Assembly: GCA_964006375.1 (NCBI GenBank)
Contig: OZ023265.1
Span: forward strand, 15,235,252 to 15,299,251
DNA: 64,000 nt
Direction of reading: 5' to 3'
From: Tillus elongatus
Lineage: Eukaryota > Arthropoda > Insecta > Coleoptera > Cleridae
A program made the translations under genes and the position numbers. Below, piece by piece: positions 18,278-30,199 of this stretch. The notes beneath the pieces are model-generated. The model was given only the letters and a program-made list of their open reading frames with translations, made no database searches and was not told the origin of the DNA. Position 1 is the first letter of the stretch. Each line of letters opens with the position of its first letter.

Positions 18278-19737
18278 CTAGGTGATATAATCGTACTGTT
18301 TGTTTAATCTATTTAGTTGGAACGAGTTATTTTTTTCGTTATTGCAATATTGGCAAGCTCTAATAAAAGCTTTTATTTTTTGTTTCATTTTTGGAAAATT
18401 AAATTTAGTTTTCATCCTTAAATATGTTTCTTTGGCATTTATGTGATTTAATTTACTTCCGTGAAATAATCCGATTGCGTCGTTAATTTCATTGTCGTTT
18501 ATATGTATGATTTTCTCTTGTTTATTTATATTATTTAATCTTGATTGAGTTTCATTATTTACGGGATTTATTTCCGACTTGTAAACCTTATCGTGTGAGA
18601 ATTTCTTTTCGTTATTGATTTTTGATTTTATTTTTTGTGAAATTTGTTCCTTACCTATTTGCCGATGGTCGTCCTGTACCTGAATTAAATTATTACTTAA
18701 CTTATCATTTTGCGTGGTGCCTGTATATTTTATTTTGTTCGGAACAACCGCCCTGTAACAAGGTGCTTTTGTATTTGGGATAAACTCTTCGATTTTAACG
18801 GGTTGGTCGATTTTATTGTGTTCTTTACACATTGAATATACATATTTCATTATACTGTCTGCATTGCTCGCTTCTTGTCGAGGCTTGTGCAAGACATCTA
18901 ACCTAATTTTATCTGTAATATTTTTTTGTACACTCCCCGTATACTTATTATTATAATTCTGGTGATCGTAAGAATTATTTAATATCCTATTTGCTTTATT
19001 TTGAATTTGCTCCGTTATATCTTTTTGTATCGTCCTCGTATCACTCACATTTTTATTTCGACGATATTCATATGTGTTTAATGAAACTTGATCCCGTTTA
19101 CATTTATTATGGGTAAAGTTTTCTCCTGTGTCCTTTGTTAGTTGTTGTAACCTTCCATCGTCATCATTTAATGGCTGATTACGCTTTCCTAGGTCGAGTT
19201 CAAGTGCAATAATGCTTCTGTCTATTGTATTACTTACGTTAAGGTGATTCATTTCATCATTTGCTTTGATGAGCCTACTTATCCGATTGTTATTGCTACT
19301 ACTATTACTACCCATCTTATCTTCATGATCCCTTGTATGAGGGAAGTTTATCTTAATGCTTCGATTTTTTAAATTGAGTCTCTGGTTTTTAAAATCAATG
19401 TTCGCTTGATTTTTTATCAAAAAGTCAATTCCAATAAGAGCTACGAAATTTTTGTTAAATTCAAATAGGCAAAACTCTTGCTCACTGTCCGTTAGTGAGT
19501 TTAAAATTATTCTGGCTCGATTATTATGGCTGGAATAACCATGAGCACTTTTAATTAAAAACGGGTGATTGTAAATCTTGTTATCAAAGTTGTTATATGC
19601 TATGGACGGGTTTAAAAGGCTCTTAGTACTACCGGAGTCGAGCAGTATTTTTCCGGGTAGTTCTTTTATTATTACGTAGGGTAATTGGGATATTGTGTTA
19701 AAATTATTAATATCTATTACGGTTCTGTTTTTGAGCT
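18278..19737 (-). CDS. Gutted Pol: protease, unknown middle, integrase zinc region
   Basis: Continuous open frame of about 486 codons in the -1 frame of gag. It begins with a retroviral-type protease (ILLDSGSTKSLLNPS, then ALIGIDFL about 75 residues later). It ends with an integrase HHCC zinc region (H and H in LFHGSKLNH, C and C in ACQYC). In normal gypsy-type pol these are separated by reverse transcriptase and RNase H and followed by the catalytic core; none of their motifs is present. The roughly 290 residues between (about 18470-19330) are polar, Asn/Lys/Ile-rich and unlike anything I recognise, with weakly repeated QKDITEQIQ / QKNITDKIR. That no stop has arisen over the whole span hints at recent formation or selection. 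An ATG at 19420 is internal. Confidence 0.8.
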
Positions 19738-20976
19738 CCCTGCTATCGGAAAATTTTGATGCTGTGCATCGTATAATTCAGAGGGTGATTGTTCATTATA
19801 TGTTACGTCATAATTTAATTCTTCTGGTAAGAAATGTTGTCTTCTTTCTAATTCATTGAAAGGAAAAGAATTATTCGTTTCGTTATAGTTTATTTCTTCT
19901 GGTATGAAATTTTGTCTTTTTTGAAAATTGTTGGAAGGAAAATTGTTTCGTCTATTTTGTGAGGGTTGTTGTCGGCTGAAATTAGTATGTCTCGTGTTGT
20001 TACTGCCGACATCCATAGCTTGTGGATATCTTTTAGTATTGTCATTAGGGTTGTACGTCGGTCTTCTCATTGAGAATTGATTTGAAGGGTTCCCCTGAAA
20101 TTGTGGGTGAGACATTTGGGGTCTGTTTGAATTATGGTTAAAGGGTGCACGATAATTTTGTTGTTGGAAGGGTTTTTGAAATTGAATATTGTTAAAATTT
20201 GGGGTATTTCTTTGGAAAACTGGTTTTTGTTGTTTGTCGTGCCTGTTATTGTTATTATTGTTGAAATTTGACCGTTGTATTAATCTGTCCCTATATTCAT
20301 AATTTTCCTCGGAAAATATAAATTTTAAAGCTTGTTCTATGCTGTCCGGTCGAGTGGATCTGACCACCATACCGAGGGGGTTTTTTAATCCACTGATAAA
20401 CGCTTTCAGTGTTTGTTGTCTGTACATGTTTTGTTTTAATACTAAAATTCCCTCGTTACGTTCATTAGATATTAAATTAGAGATGAGTAATTGTTCAATG
20501 TGTCTGCAACGATTACTGAACGCTAAGGCATCCTCGTTATGTCTCTGTTTCAGTGTTAATAATTCGCCTAGTAAGCTAATTTCATCTCGCTGGTCGGTGA
20601 AGTTCTCAACAATTGCCCGTCTTAAGTCTACCCATGTGTTTATAATTTTAGTGTTAATAATTAACCTGGCTTGTGCAATTAGTTTCGTTTGAATATAATT
20701 TAATAGAAAATGGTTTAGATATAAATTTGGATTATCTGCATCATAGAATTGATTCATTACTAGATCACAAGCTTTTAAGAAGTTCCCTACATTTTCAGGT
20801 TGTCCGTTAAATTCGGGGATTGCTTTAAGGTAAAACTCTTGGAATTGATTTGCCATATTTAAATTTTTTCTAGAATTATTTATATCGGGTTGTTCTACAA
20901 TATCAATTTCGCCAATACTAATATTTCTTAATCTATATTCCAAATGTTCTAAATTATCAATATCGCTATCAGACAT
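19717..20976 (-). CDS. gag: Errantivirus-type Gag, 419 aa
   Basis: Particle protein of the gypsy group. An acidic N terminus is followed by a capsid-like domain (FYLKAIPEFNGQPENVGNFL at about residue 48 onward, with SNRCRHIEQLL and RQQTLKAFISGL further on). The C-terminal half is Asn/Gln/Pro-rich with a poly-Asn run and no CCHC knuckle, as in many errantiviruses. ATG 20976 is the first in the leader. The end overlaps the protease frame at TCAAAAAC, a plausible -1 slip site just before the stop. Intact, consistent with supplying particles or being packaged with a helper. Confidence 0.88.
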   Translation of the reverse strand: MSDSDIDNLEHLEYRLRNISIGEIDIVEQPDINNSRKNLNMANQFQEFYLKAIPEFNGQPENVGNFLKACDLVMNQFYDADNPNLYLNHFLLNYIQTKLIAQARLIINTKIINTWVDLRRAIVENFTDQRDEISLLGELLTLKQRHNEDALAFSNRCRHIEQLLISNLISNERNEGILVLKQNMYRQQTLKAFISGLKNPLGMVVRSTRPDSIEQALKFIFSEENYEYRDRLIQRSNFNNNNNNRHDKQQKPVFQRNTPNFNNIQFQKPFQQQNYRAPFNHNSNRPQMSHPQFQGNPSNQFSMRRPTYNPNDNTKRYPQAMDVGSNNTRHTNFSRQQPSQNRRNNFPSNNFQKRQNFIPEEINYNETNNSFPFNELERRQHFLPEELNYDVTYNEQSPSELYDAQHQNFPIAGSSKTEP

Positions 20977-21159
20977 ATAATATTATCAATATATGAGGAA
21001 ATACAGTATATCTATATAGGAAATAAAGGAAGCAAACAACTTACAGAATCGATGCTATTGCTGCTGTCTTCATGACGTCTCTCTTGATCGGTTCTTTGGC
21101 TGTTAAGCGTTGAAACGCAAAGAATCAATATACTTTTGGTTCTTCAGCACTATCCGTTG

Positions 21160-21170
21160 CGACTGCGCCA
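21160..21170 (-). other. Primer binding site, tRNA-Ser type
   Basis: On the minus strand TGGCGCAGTCG overlaps the last base of the 5' LTR, complementary to insect tRNA-Ser (…CGACTGCG plus CCA). Elements such as 17.6 and 297 use the same primer with the same overlap. Confidence 0.8.
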
Positions 21171-21576
21171 GTTAACTTTCTTGTTAACACACTTGACTTT
21201 TTAAAAGAATTTATTGATTATAGTTACATAAAATACTTATGAATAATAATAAAAAAATGATAAATATAAATTATGACAATTTAAAAGAGACTCAAGCAAT
21301 AACAATGTAGGAATGTCCGTTCGTGGTCTGGTAACTTCCATATATAGTCTCTGGTGGGGCGTGGACCGAGAGGCGGTTTCCACCTAAGTTGCAGTCTTGA
21401 AGGTGATCCTAGCAGGTGGCTGGTTGCTGAATTGAAGGTCTAGTTGTTTACCCATTTATGAATAGTCTATTCTTCTTATTGCGCTGCTTTTAATTAACCC
21501 ATTCGTCAGCGACCTTGGGTGTTGAATCGGGATCTGTACTTCTTATATACATTGTATGAGTTGGCTATTGTTATCT
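21170..21576 (-). repeat. 5' LTR of the errantivirus-like element
   Basis: 407 bp partner of 16036-16442; followed on the right by the CGCG duplication. Confidence 0.92.
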
Positions 21577-21631
21577 CGCGTGTGTACTGAATTAAAAAAA
21601 AAACTACAAATTTCTCTTGAAAAAGATGTTT

Positions 21632-21765
21632 TGTTTGTTTGTTTGCAGAAACTGCTTCGATTGCGTTGACTAAAACAGATCATGCAGGCGATTAATAAGG
21701 AAAAATACCTGCCACGTTTATAATTTGGCAGGTATATTCCCTTTCTAAATAAAAATTAAATTTTC
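21632..21765 (-). repeat. Short hairpin-ended repeat, partial copy
   Basis: Reverse complement matches 23600-23690 and 54424-54500. Contains an inverted pair ACCTGCCA/TGGCAGGT around an AT-rich loop, then TTTTCCTTATTAATCGC and TTTTGTTTTAGTCAAC-like sequence. A small hairpin near one end is reminiscent of Helitron-type 3' ends, but I cannot prove the class. Confidence 0.6.
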
Positions 21766-22289
21766 GGTCAATTTGCAGTTTAGCACAAGGGGGACTTTTA
21801 TAAAATAAATTGAGAGACATGCTCAGAACTCTTTGTGGATGCACATACCACAAGAAAGATTTCTTGCAAACAGCCGCGAAGAAAGTTACGGGACCAGAAG
21901 TGGATAGGGAAGCTGGGCGGAGCAGAAGATAAAAAGGAAATGTAAGCGGAAAGTGCGAAAAAAAAAAAACAACTTACTTGGACCTCTGTAAGTTGCCTTC
22001 ATCCCATTTTGCGGCTATTTTTTTAAAATCCTGTTTACTCCGTCCAGAACCCCTATTCACCGCAGGTCCCACAGCTTTCTTGGGAGTTGGTCTCAAGTAA
22101 GTTTTCTTGTTTACATTGTTCTTTTTTATGCATTGATGGTGGGTGTAGGCATGCAGAAGGTGGAGGAGAACCCCCGCGATGAAGCAGCGTACCAAGATTT
22201 TTAAGAGTGATTCCTAAGTACTTGATAGAGGATCGCAATGAAAAGTTAGTCGCAGCAAGAGGAATGTATGGAATTGGCACATTGAGCTC
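21766..22289. other. No recognisable gene
   Basis: Mixed sequence with a short A run at 21960-21970. Short open frames of 70-75 codons overlap on the minus strand (21974-22280) but show no motif. Confidence 0.55.
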
Positions 22290-22870
22290 TTTAATTTTAT
22301 GTCATGTAAAGAAAGTTACCACTGTTTTATCTATAAATAGAGTAAACCCGTTAGTGAAATTAAACTGAATTATATTTAACTTTGCTAAAGAGTGCTCAGT
22401 TAGGCATGGATTATAAGCGCTTTGAGTACTGTACACGCAGAAATCATCAGCATACTCTAAACCTTGTATTTCTTTAGGCAGCATTTTGTGAAAATAGTGA
22501 GTATAAATGTTGAAGAGAACACGCGTCAAAACTGAACCCTGGGGAATGCCAACATTAACTAGCCTAGGTCCAATGATACCATTTCTTGTTCGAGCATACA
22601 ATCTTCTATTTCCAAATATTTTAACGAGATCAATTGCTGTACCTCTGGGAATCTTTAAACTACACAGTTTTTCAACTAAAATTTCTAATTTTCTCCCTCC
22701 AGATCGACGAAAATAGCACCCAAATAATTATTTTTTGTCAAGTAGTTTTGAGTGTCTACGACCAAGCTCGCAACACATTCGTTGGTACCCTTACATTTTC
22801 TGTAACCAAACTGAGTGAACTTGTACAACGTTTGCTAAGTGTGTTATCACACTTTTTTCTGCATTTGCAT
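22290..22870 (-). pseudogene. LINE reverse transcriptase fragment
   Basis: Minus-strand pieces in several frames match a Jockey/I-type reverse transcriptase in order: FGYRKCKGTNECVASLVVDT, then AIFVDLEG (the first catalytic Asp block), then VGIPQGSVLTRVLFNIYTHY and GLEYADDFCVYS (the Y-A-D-D block, near 22450). Frame changes and stops separate the blocks, so it is dead. Endonuclease, RNase H and both ends are missing. It is a different family from the LINE copies at 51.9 and 60.8 kb. Confidence 0.8.
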
Positions 22871-23291
22871 TGTTAAAACACATTATTCGTTTTCTGTAGT
22901 TAATTGTGATTTAAGACGGCACCTCGCATTACACGAAAACTGTACAAAACTTTCCAGTCATTATATGAAACAAGGATCCCCATGTAATAATGCAGTGTGT
23001 TGGGTGAACGTATGAACAGAGAACAGCAGTTGTTACTAATGGGGGCTAGCAATGTAATTCGCACATAAATTAGAGTTGGCACTTACATTCTAACAATATT
23101 TTCACTCGTAATGACTATTTTGAAACACGTTCCAGACCTGAACACGATATAAGGATTAAATAGTTTGTGCTTTCAGTAAACGAGATTTGTGATTTCAGGT
23201 TTTTGTGTGATATACAATTTTCATCATTCTTTCTTAATGTATATAATTTATCACAGTTATATTGCTAGTAAATATAAACAATACAAAAAAA
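22871..23291. other. No recognisable gene
   Basis: AT-rich sequence without a detectable motif or repeat match. Confidence 0.5.
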
Positions 23292-23700
23292 TTTCGGGAC
23301 GTGGCAAGTGCCTTATAGTAGTGAATCTTTATAAGAATTGTACACTATTAGTAAGATATATTATTATAACTCATTATTTAAATTTAAGTGGATCTTGGAG
23401 AACGGTTTTAGAGTCCCAGTTAGCGATTATTTGAAAAAAATTATATTTTATATGGAGCAAAAAAATAAAAATTTGTTCTTAGATCTAATATGTAAGTACT
23501 GCAAGTGTCTTTAAAAAATTGTGTTATAAACTTCATTAAAGTTACAAAAGTTTTTCAGAAAAAAATTAAATATTTACAAAGAGAATGTACTTGTCATTGA
23601 TGATTATAAATATGGCAGGTATTTTTCCTTATTAATTGCTTGGATGGTTTTGTTTTAGTCAACCTATCCAGTTTTTGCAAACAATAAGCAACAAAAAAGT
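23292..23700 (+). repeat. Hairpin-ended repeat, uninterrupted copy
   Basis: Starts TTCGGGACGTGGCAAGTGCC and closely follows 51595-51870, then continues into the AATATGGCAGGTATTTTTCC end also found at 54430-54500. It therefore shows the pre-insertion form of the repeat that the LINE at 51871 split. Short open frames inside are not convincing. Confidence 0.75.
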
Positions 23701-23734
23701 TTTTTTAAAACAAGTTTGTAGTTACCCGTGGTGC

Positions 23735-23882
23735 TCATTATGTTACTTTTCTTTAATTTAGTACCCACTTAATATAAATTTAAAGAATTAGTATCAATCA
23801 TATATCTTAATAATAGTGTACAATTCTTATGAAAATTCACTACTATAACGCATCTGCTGCGTCCCGAATTTTTTATTTATAT
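23735..23882 (-). repeat. Inverted partial copy of the same repeat
   Basis: Reverse complement of the left part of 23292-23700, ending CTGCTGCGTCCCGAA at 23882. With its neighbour it forms a fold-back pair. Confidence 0.65.
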
Positions 23883-24354
23883 ACATTCGCATGCTAAATT
23901 TTAGCGCTTTTGCACCAAACTTTGTCCCGGTATTAGGAAATAAATGGTCCAAGAGAGACAATTTACACAATCGTTAGTTGATTCTACATTGTACACAGCT
24001 CCATCTATAAAGTTTTGTGTAAGCTAGAGCTATCGTGACAACATACTACCTGGTCCTGTACCGAGATGGCGTCCCTGTCGTATCTCTCAAAATGCTCTCC
24101 AGGCTGACATCTTGCAACAACTTGCATTGTTTAGATTTTTATCTACGATTTATTTAAATAGGAAAGCAGTACAGATAACGTCATCTGTCTTTGTCCAACG
24201 TAGATATTGCTTACAGAATCTGAAGTGATTTCGATGATTGGTTGATTGATCAAACGACTTGAAAATTGGTACACAACCAAGAGATCGTAGATTTCCGTTT
24301 CAATCACTTTAATTTGGGAGAGTTTGCGTTTTAAAAAATATGTTTTAATTTTTT
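23883..24354. other. No recognisable gene
   Basis: Nothing identifiable on either strand. Confidence 0.5.
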
Positions 24355-24745
<391 letters not shown>

Positions 24746-26085
24746 GCGATTAATTAATAGTAAAATTATTACCAAAAGTAAAGTTTGTAGGAGCATACAA
24801 GCCCTGTCTCAGAAAATTGGCTTACTAACAAAACTATATTCCTTAAAGCAATTGACCTTGTTAACGAAACATTTATGAAAAAGTAATATGTATTTCTAAT
24901 TACATAGGAAACGTTTATTCACGTTTAGCCTATTATACATTATTTGGAGTAACGAAGAAACATAAATCGTAAGAAACTCCTAGTATTGTCAATAAAAAAA
25001 GTCTGCACGCAGCAAGTGCATCATGGCAATATGACTCGCTAATACACGCAGGCATCAATCTTGTGACAGGTATAGCCGATATGGTAGAAACAATGTACCA
25101 TATTTTATCAAAATAACTTATTGTTTGATAATGTACAAAACTTTTCTAAAAATAAACTTAAAATATTTCCGAGAAAACTGATTTCTTAGCCAACAAACCT
25201 TAGGTTAATAGCAAGTTGAGAAATTTGAAGCATTTAATGAAAATTCGCTACCAAAACGCACTTACTGCGGCACGATTTTTTTTCGTAGAAACATGCATCA
25301 TATTTCGTTAAAAAATGAAAAAAATGCAATCTTATAAAAGTGTAACTATAAAATTGTAGGTATCACCAACGACTTATGTGCCAGCCTGCGATTGTCAAAA
25401 TAATTTTATAAGAAGCAGTTTAAGACACCCTATAATTAAAGTATACAACTTTTTTCCGTGTCTTGTATAATAATAATTATGTTGAGCTTTACCGTAGATG
25501 TGCATTACCCTGTATATATGTAAACAGATAAGATCTGAAAATAAACCCGGATATGGATTCTAGGGGGCCTAGTTTGCGCTCATTTGTAGACATCTTTTCA
25601 AAATTAAAAATCGCGGTCTCCTCATTAAACCACTAAACCACAAACTTAAATAAAAGGGCCTATTTGAAGAGAAATTTCTGGGAATATTTTAGTAAAATGC
25701 GAGACAATAGCGGATGAAGTGGAACATAAGGATTTGCAGAACAGTCTTCTTGCAACATTGTCTTTATATAATCCGTATTGGTTTCAGGCCCTTTACCTAA
25801 ATGTTACCAATTTTGACGTCTCAAATCGCGACTTTGACGTTTTGAGGAGAACCCCAATTATTTTTTTTTAGATGCCTATAACTTTCTTGGCTTTAAACTT
25901 GAGGACCTGAATTTTCGTACGTGGTTCACTATATTCCAAATACGTATAGCAAATTTGGTTGCCCTCAATTTGTTAATTCCGGAGATTAAAATGTTTTCCG
26001 AAAGAAAACACAAAATTTTCCTGCTAATTAACTTGTCCAAGCTACTTGCAAACGGAAGGCACTCACAAAATTTAGTCATTCGGTG
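24746..26085. other. Degraded (TA)n-family modules, no gene
   Basis: Recognisable modules include the terminus-like GCACGCAGCAAGTGCATCAT near 25015, its inverse near 25240-25275, and the module with CGCGACTTTGACGTTTTGAG near 25830 that recurs at 31367, 33170 and 38890. No protein motif. Confidence 0.55.
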
Positions 26086-26089
26086 GTTT

Positions 26090-26880
26090 CCTTTCTAGAT
26101 ACATCGAATTCTAAAGTGTTTTTATTTTTGATAAATAGTGCGTCTAGAAAGGGTAATTTATTATTAATTTATAATTCGTGGGTAAACAATTTGGTAATAA
26201 AATCATCTAGTCCGCAAATTTTTGTGTTAAACACTGCGAAAATATTATCCACATAACGAAACGTACTCTAGCAAAATACTCACTTTCAATTTTAAGATCT
26301 ATTTCAAATCTACTCATGAACAAGGTCAGCAATAAATGACGATAGGCGGTTACCCATTACCGTACCTTGGGTTTGTTCAAAAAACTGATTGTTGAATTGA
26401 AAAATATTTCGGTTAAAACAATTGTTTGTTAAATTAAATTCTCTTCGGAGACCTTTTCATTTATGCCATTCATGTTTAACAACTCTTCTAATTGCTTCGT
26501 GGGAACGCGAGGAAACAATAAGGTTCCATCAAGTGAAATCAAAACCACGCCTTCAACCATTTTTAATTTTATTAATAAATTCAAGTAAATTTACTACCGA
26601 AAAAGTTCTTTGTTTGACGGGCCAAGCCTTTAAACTCATTTTTCAACCACTTTGCTAAATTGTATGTTGGGGAATCTATAGCCGAAAAAATAAGTCTCAT
26701 TGGTTTTCCCGGCTTTTGGATTTTTGGGAGATAATACTTTTTGGTGACTTTTAGATTTGAAACTTGTAACTGCCTTCCCAAATCAGGTAGAAAATTGCCA
26801 AACCTCTTCTGTTTTGTAAATAGGGTAATAATAATACCTTTATTATCCATTTTGACAGCATACAAGCTACGTTGGATTTG
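26090..26880 (-). pseudogene. Penelope-like reverse transcriptase remnant
   Basis: On the minus strand, the 5' part (26581-26865) encodes KKYYLPKIQKPGKPMRLIFS and SPTYNLAKWL, the characteristic Y-x-L-P-K-x-H-K-P block of Penelope-like polymerases. Further along, in broken frames, come QTQGTVMGNRLS, RYVDNIFAVF (the Y-V-D-D block with the last Asp changed to Asn) and KLPFLDALF. The order is correct for a Penelope reverse transcriptase. Stops between blocks and the altered active site show it is inactive. The GIY-YIG domain and terminal repeats are absent here. Confidence 0.8.
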
Positions 26881-26884
26881 TCAG

Positions 26885-28330
26885 CCTTTTACAATAATAA
26901 ATTTTTCACAAAATTAAAATATTCATTTAACGTATAAAAACTCTGGTCTGATAAAAAATAAGAAACTTGACTTTTAAACACCTTAGCATTTTGGATATTT
27001 TTAAAATTATTAGGAAAATGATTAAATATTTTTAATCCAATACAATTTGGAGAGTCGTTTATCATCTTAGTTCTAGCATTCGGAACATAAAAATTACAAG
27101 CATGTCTGGACCTAAAGGTATGAACATCACTGTTTAGTCTAAATTTATCACCATTTTTAAAAACATATATACACAACTCTAAAATATATAAACATATCAC
27201 AGTTAAAATTTTTGACCAGTAAAGTAGACCCGGCATGACGTCATCTTTCCTATGTTGACAATAGAGCGTATTATTCTTTTTTGAGCGAAAAAGACATCAT
27301 GCAGCAAGGTAGAATTACCCCACAGACATATACCGTACCTCAGTCTAGAATCAATATGACTGTAGTATAAAAATATTAATTGCTTCTCAGTCAAAACATT
27401 TCTTATATTTATAAATAAAAAAATGAGAGATGCAAGCCTTGAAACCAACATCGTACAGTGCAACTTCCAGCTGAGATGCTCATCAACGTGCACTCCAAGA
27501 AACTTGTAGTCATTGACACACTCCAGATAAGTACCGTCAACACCCACACTAAGTATATCGACTTCTTTTTGACGCAGATGAAATCTCACCATTTCTGTCT
27601 TCGACGAATTGAAATATATCATACATCGAGAGAACCAACTTTTTAAGTTATTGAAAACATAATGACACTTATCACTCAAAGTATCATCTGTCTTTTCAGA
27701 AATGATTAGAGACGTGTCATCCGTATATAGAGTAAAATGCGCATCAGGAGATACTTTATCAAGCGCATCGACGTAAAGGGTAAAAAGAATAGGGCCCAGT
27801 ATTGAGCCCTGAAGCACACCAGTAGGAACAACAACACCCTCAGAACATAACCTACTTGTTCGTTCTGATGTCTTGAAGTTTATCTCAGTATACTGTTCTC
27901 TGTCCGCCAGGTAAGAATCAATCCAGCCAAACGCATTACCTCTCAAACCATAACAATAAAGTCTGTCACGCAGCACCCTGTTGTAAACAAAATCGAAGGC
28001 CCTGCTGAGATGCTGAGATCAAAAAAATTCCAACAGAGCACTTGCTAACCTCCAAAAAAGTGACCAAGTTTTGATAGAAGTCAATGAGAGCTGTTGTAGT
28101 GGAGTGACCCTCTCTAAAGCCATACTGACAGGCAGACAATAAGACAATATACTACACGGCCGCAAAATCCGTTCCAAGCGATTTAGATAGCTATATGTAA
28201 ATACTTTTGAAAAAGTAATAGATAATGTAATCAGCCGATAGTTGTTCAAAATAGTTGGATCATCATTTTTAATTAAAGGAAAGCCTTTACTAACCTTTAG
28301 GTCACTAGGAAAGATACCTTACTCAAATGA
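26885..28330 (-). pseudogene. Jockey/CR1-type LINE reverse transcriptase remnant
   Basis: Minus strand. Starts near 28250 with NNYRLITLSITFSKV (the N-Y-R-P-I-S block), then a 257-codon open stretch (27203-27976) with GVLQGSILGPILFTLYVDAL, LYTDDTSLII in place of the usual A-D-D, and YKFLGVHVDEHLSWKLH. A following frame (26889-27236) carries the C-terminal domain ending YTLNEYF. An insertion near 28000-28020 and several frame changes separate the pieces. Endonuclease is missing, so the copy is 5' truncated and dead, but the central reverse transcriptase is well kept. Confidence 0.85.
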
Positions 28331-28339
28331 AATATTTAC

Positions 28340-28610
28340 TAAGCAGGTAAGAGGCTTTATAGGGTATGGATCTTTAACGAGTCCAACATCGCATGGTACA
28401 CGGCACTATTGGATTTATGCCCCCTCTGAAGGGCGAAACGTGGAGGTATTAAACTTGCTCAAACACAATGCTACAACTTCGATTGATATTAGTTAACTGT
28501 ATGTACTGAAAAAATAATTCGACGCTTCTGCTGGGAATCTAACACAGGAACTTCGGGTCCACAGGCACACGTCCGTACCACTTGAGTATCGAAGCTACAG
28601 CCTCTGATAT
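28340..28610 (-). mobile_element. SINE with tRNA-related head, copy 1
   Basis: Shares several blocks with 35972-36270 in the opposite orientation: GGATC-TTAACG, CAACATCGCATGG, GCCCCCTC-GAAG, GATATTA and GGCACACGTCC. On the minus strand the head has an A-box-like ACTCAAGTGGTA and a B-box-like GTTAGATTCC. Pol III SINEs have this layout. It does not fold as a complete tRNA. Confidence 0.65.
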
Positions 28611-29558
28611 TAATACTCAAATCATTGCGTAACATCAACAAGGGTGTAGATTATTTAGTTATCTTTACAAACAACTATTTATCTGATTAACAGCATGCCT
28701 GAAAACATAACTGATACTGTCCATGAAAAATGAACCCCAGCTGTGTCAATACTTTTTACAACAACATTTAGTGATACGAAGGGCATAAGGGTACATATCA
28801 ACCTCTGACCCGCGAATACGACTTAAAATGAAGAAACGTGAATAGTGTACTGTGATGACTGTTTGTCTTCAGAACACGGGCATTTGTCAATTGCTCGGTA
28901 AACAGACAAAAGACGGGAAAAAACAAACGAGAAGGTCCTCCAGAGCCAACACAATAAAAATGCAAATGATGACCCTAGTTAGTGCGAGTCAAATATGAAT
29001 TTTTCATTGTATTTGGCTTTCGTAGAGCCGGCAGAATTTGCGCCGACTTTCATAAGTTGAAATGTCTGAACGGTTTTTCGTGTCGGAAAATTAGAGGTTC
29101 TAGTTTTTATTGCGATTTTATTCATTTAGCACTCTCAGGTTTTTTTATGCTTCTTCTTTCGTAATTTGCTTTCTGGAAATTTAATTTAAAAGGCACAATC
29201 CTTTAAGATTGAATTCCGCGAGAGATCTCTTGTTCCAGATATAATTTCGCTCCGGAGATTTGCCTTTTTTCTGACTTTTCACATTTTTATAAATCTATAC
29301 AGAGGTTTGTAGTTGGCACAGAGAATTGCTTTAAATTTAACGAAACAAACTTTAAACAGGGTAAATTAATTTAGGGAAACAAAGCGGCGTTGCTGCTTAG
29401 TTAAATAACACAAAATAACACAAAAAATTTAACTTTTCCAAGCTTGTTTTAATTGTGTTTTGTTTCTCAACACCCGGAATAAATAATACAGTCAAAGTAT
29501 TTTTTCTAACGCTGTCGTACGATCTTTTTAATAAATAAAAATGTATATCCATTCTTTT
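28611..29558. other. No recognisable gene
   Basis: AT-rich sequence; nothing with a recognisable motif. The 60-codon frame at 28982 is unsupported. Confidence 0.55.
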
Positions 29559-29685
29559 TTTAGTGAATTTGCATAAAAAAATTCACTAATGAGAAGACCA
29601 CGAGTTTTGAATTTTTAAAGGAATGTTGCAACTGAGAACTAGAACCCCCAAAAACCATATTCACAATAAGTTTCAATTTTTATAT

Positions 29686-29688
<3 letters not shown>

Positions 29689-29769
<81 letters not shown>
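29689..29769. repeat. (TA)n core
   Basis: About 40 TA units. Confidence 0.95.
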
Positions 29770-29771
<2 letters not shown>

Positions 29772-30031
29772 CTATAGATATATACACGAATGCGTTGATT
29801 AGACGTTCTTAGAAAAAATAACTAATGGGGAGTCCCGACTTTTGAATTTAGAAAACATTTCTTCAATTGAGCGCGAACTAGGAAATAGCTTATCCATTTT
29901 AGTGAATTTTCGTAGAAAAAATTCACTAATGGGGAGATCCCGACTTTTGAATTTTGAAAAAATTTTTGCAAATGAGCGCGAACTAGGACCCCTAGAACCC
30001 ATATCCGGGGTTAGTTTCAATTTTTATATGT

Positions 30032-30175
<144 letters not shown>

Positions 30176-30199
30176 CACACCGATAACTCAAAAAATAAT

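Larger units (their letters stand above)
16036..21576 (-). mobile_element. Non-autonomous errantivirus-like LTR element with gag, protease and env
   Basis: 407-bp LTRs at both ends (AG...CT termini on the sense strand), flanked by CGCG at 16032-16035 and 21577-21580. Sense strand is minus: 5' LTR, tRNA-Ser primer site, gag, a -1 frame with protease and an integrase zinc region, env, polypurine tract, 3' LTR. I found only one difference between the LTRs. Reverse transcriptase, RNase H and integrase core are missing (5.5 kb versus over 7 kb for gypsy-type elements), so it must have been copied by a helper element. Confidence 0.9.

Noticed and set aside
21974..22280. Two 70-codon minus frames as a small gene
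   Set aside because: Overlapping frames without motif, start context or repeat support.
28540..28600. A tRNA gene
   Set aside because: A and B boxes are recognisable but no complete cloverleaf or anticodon stem forms, and the sequence continues into a SINE body shared with 35972.
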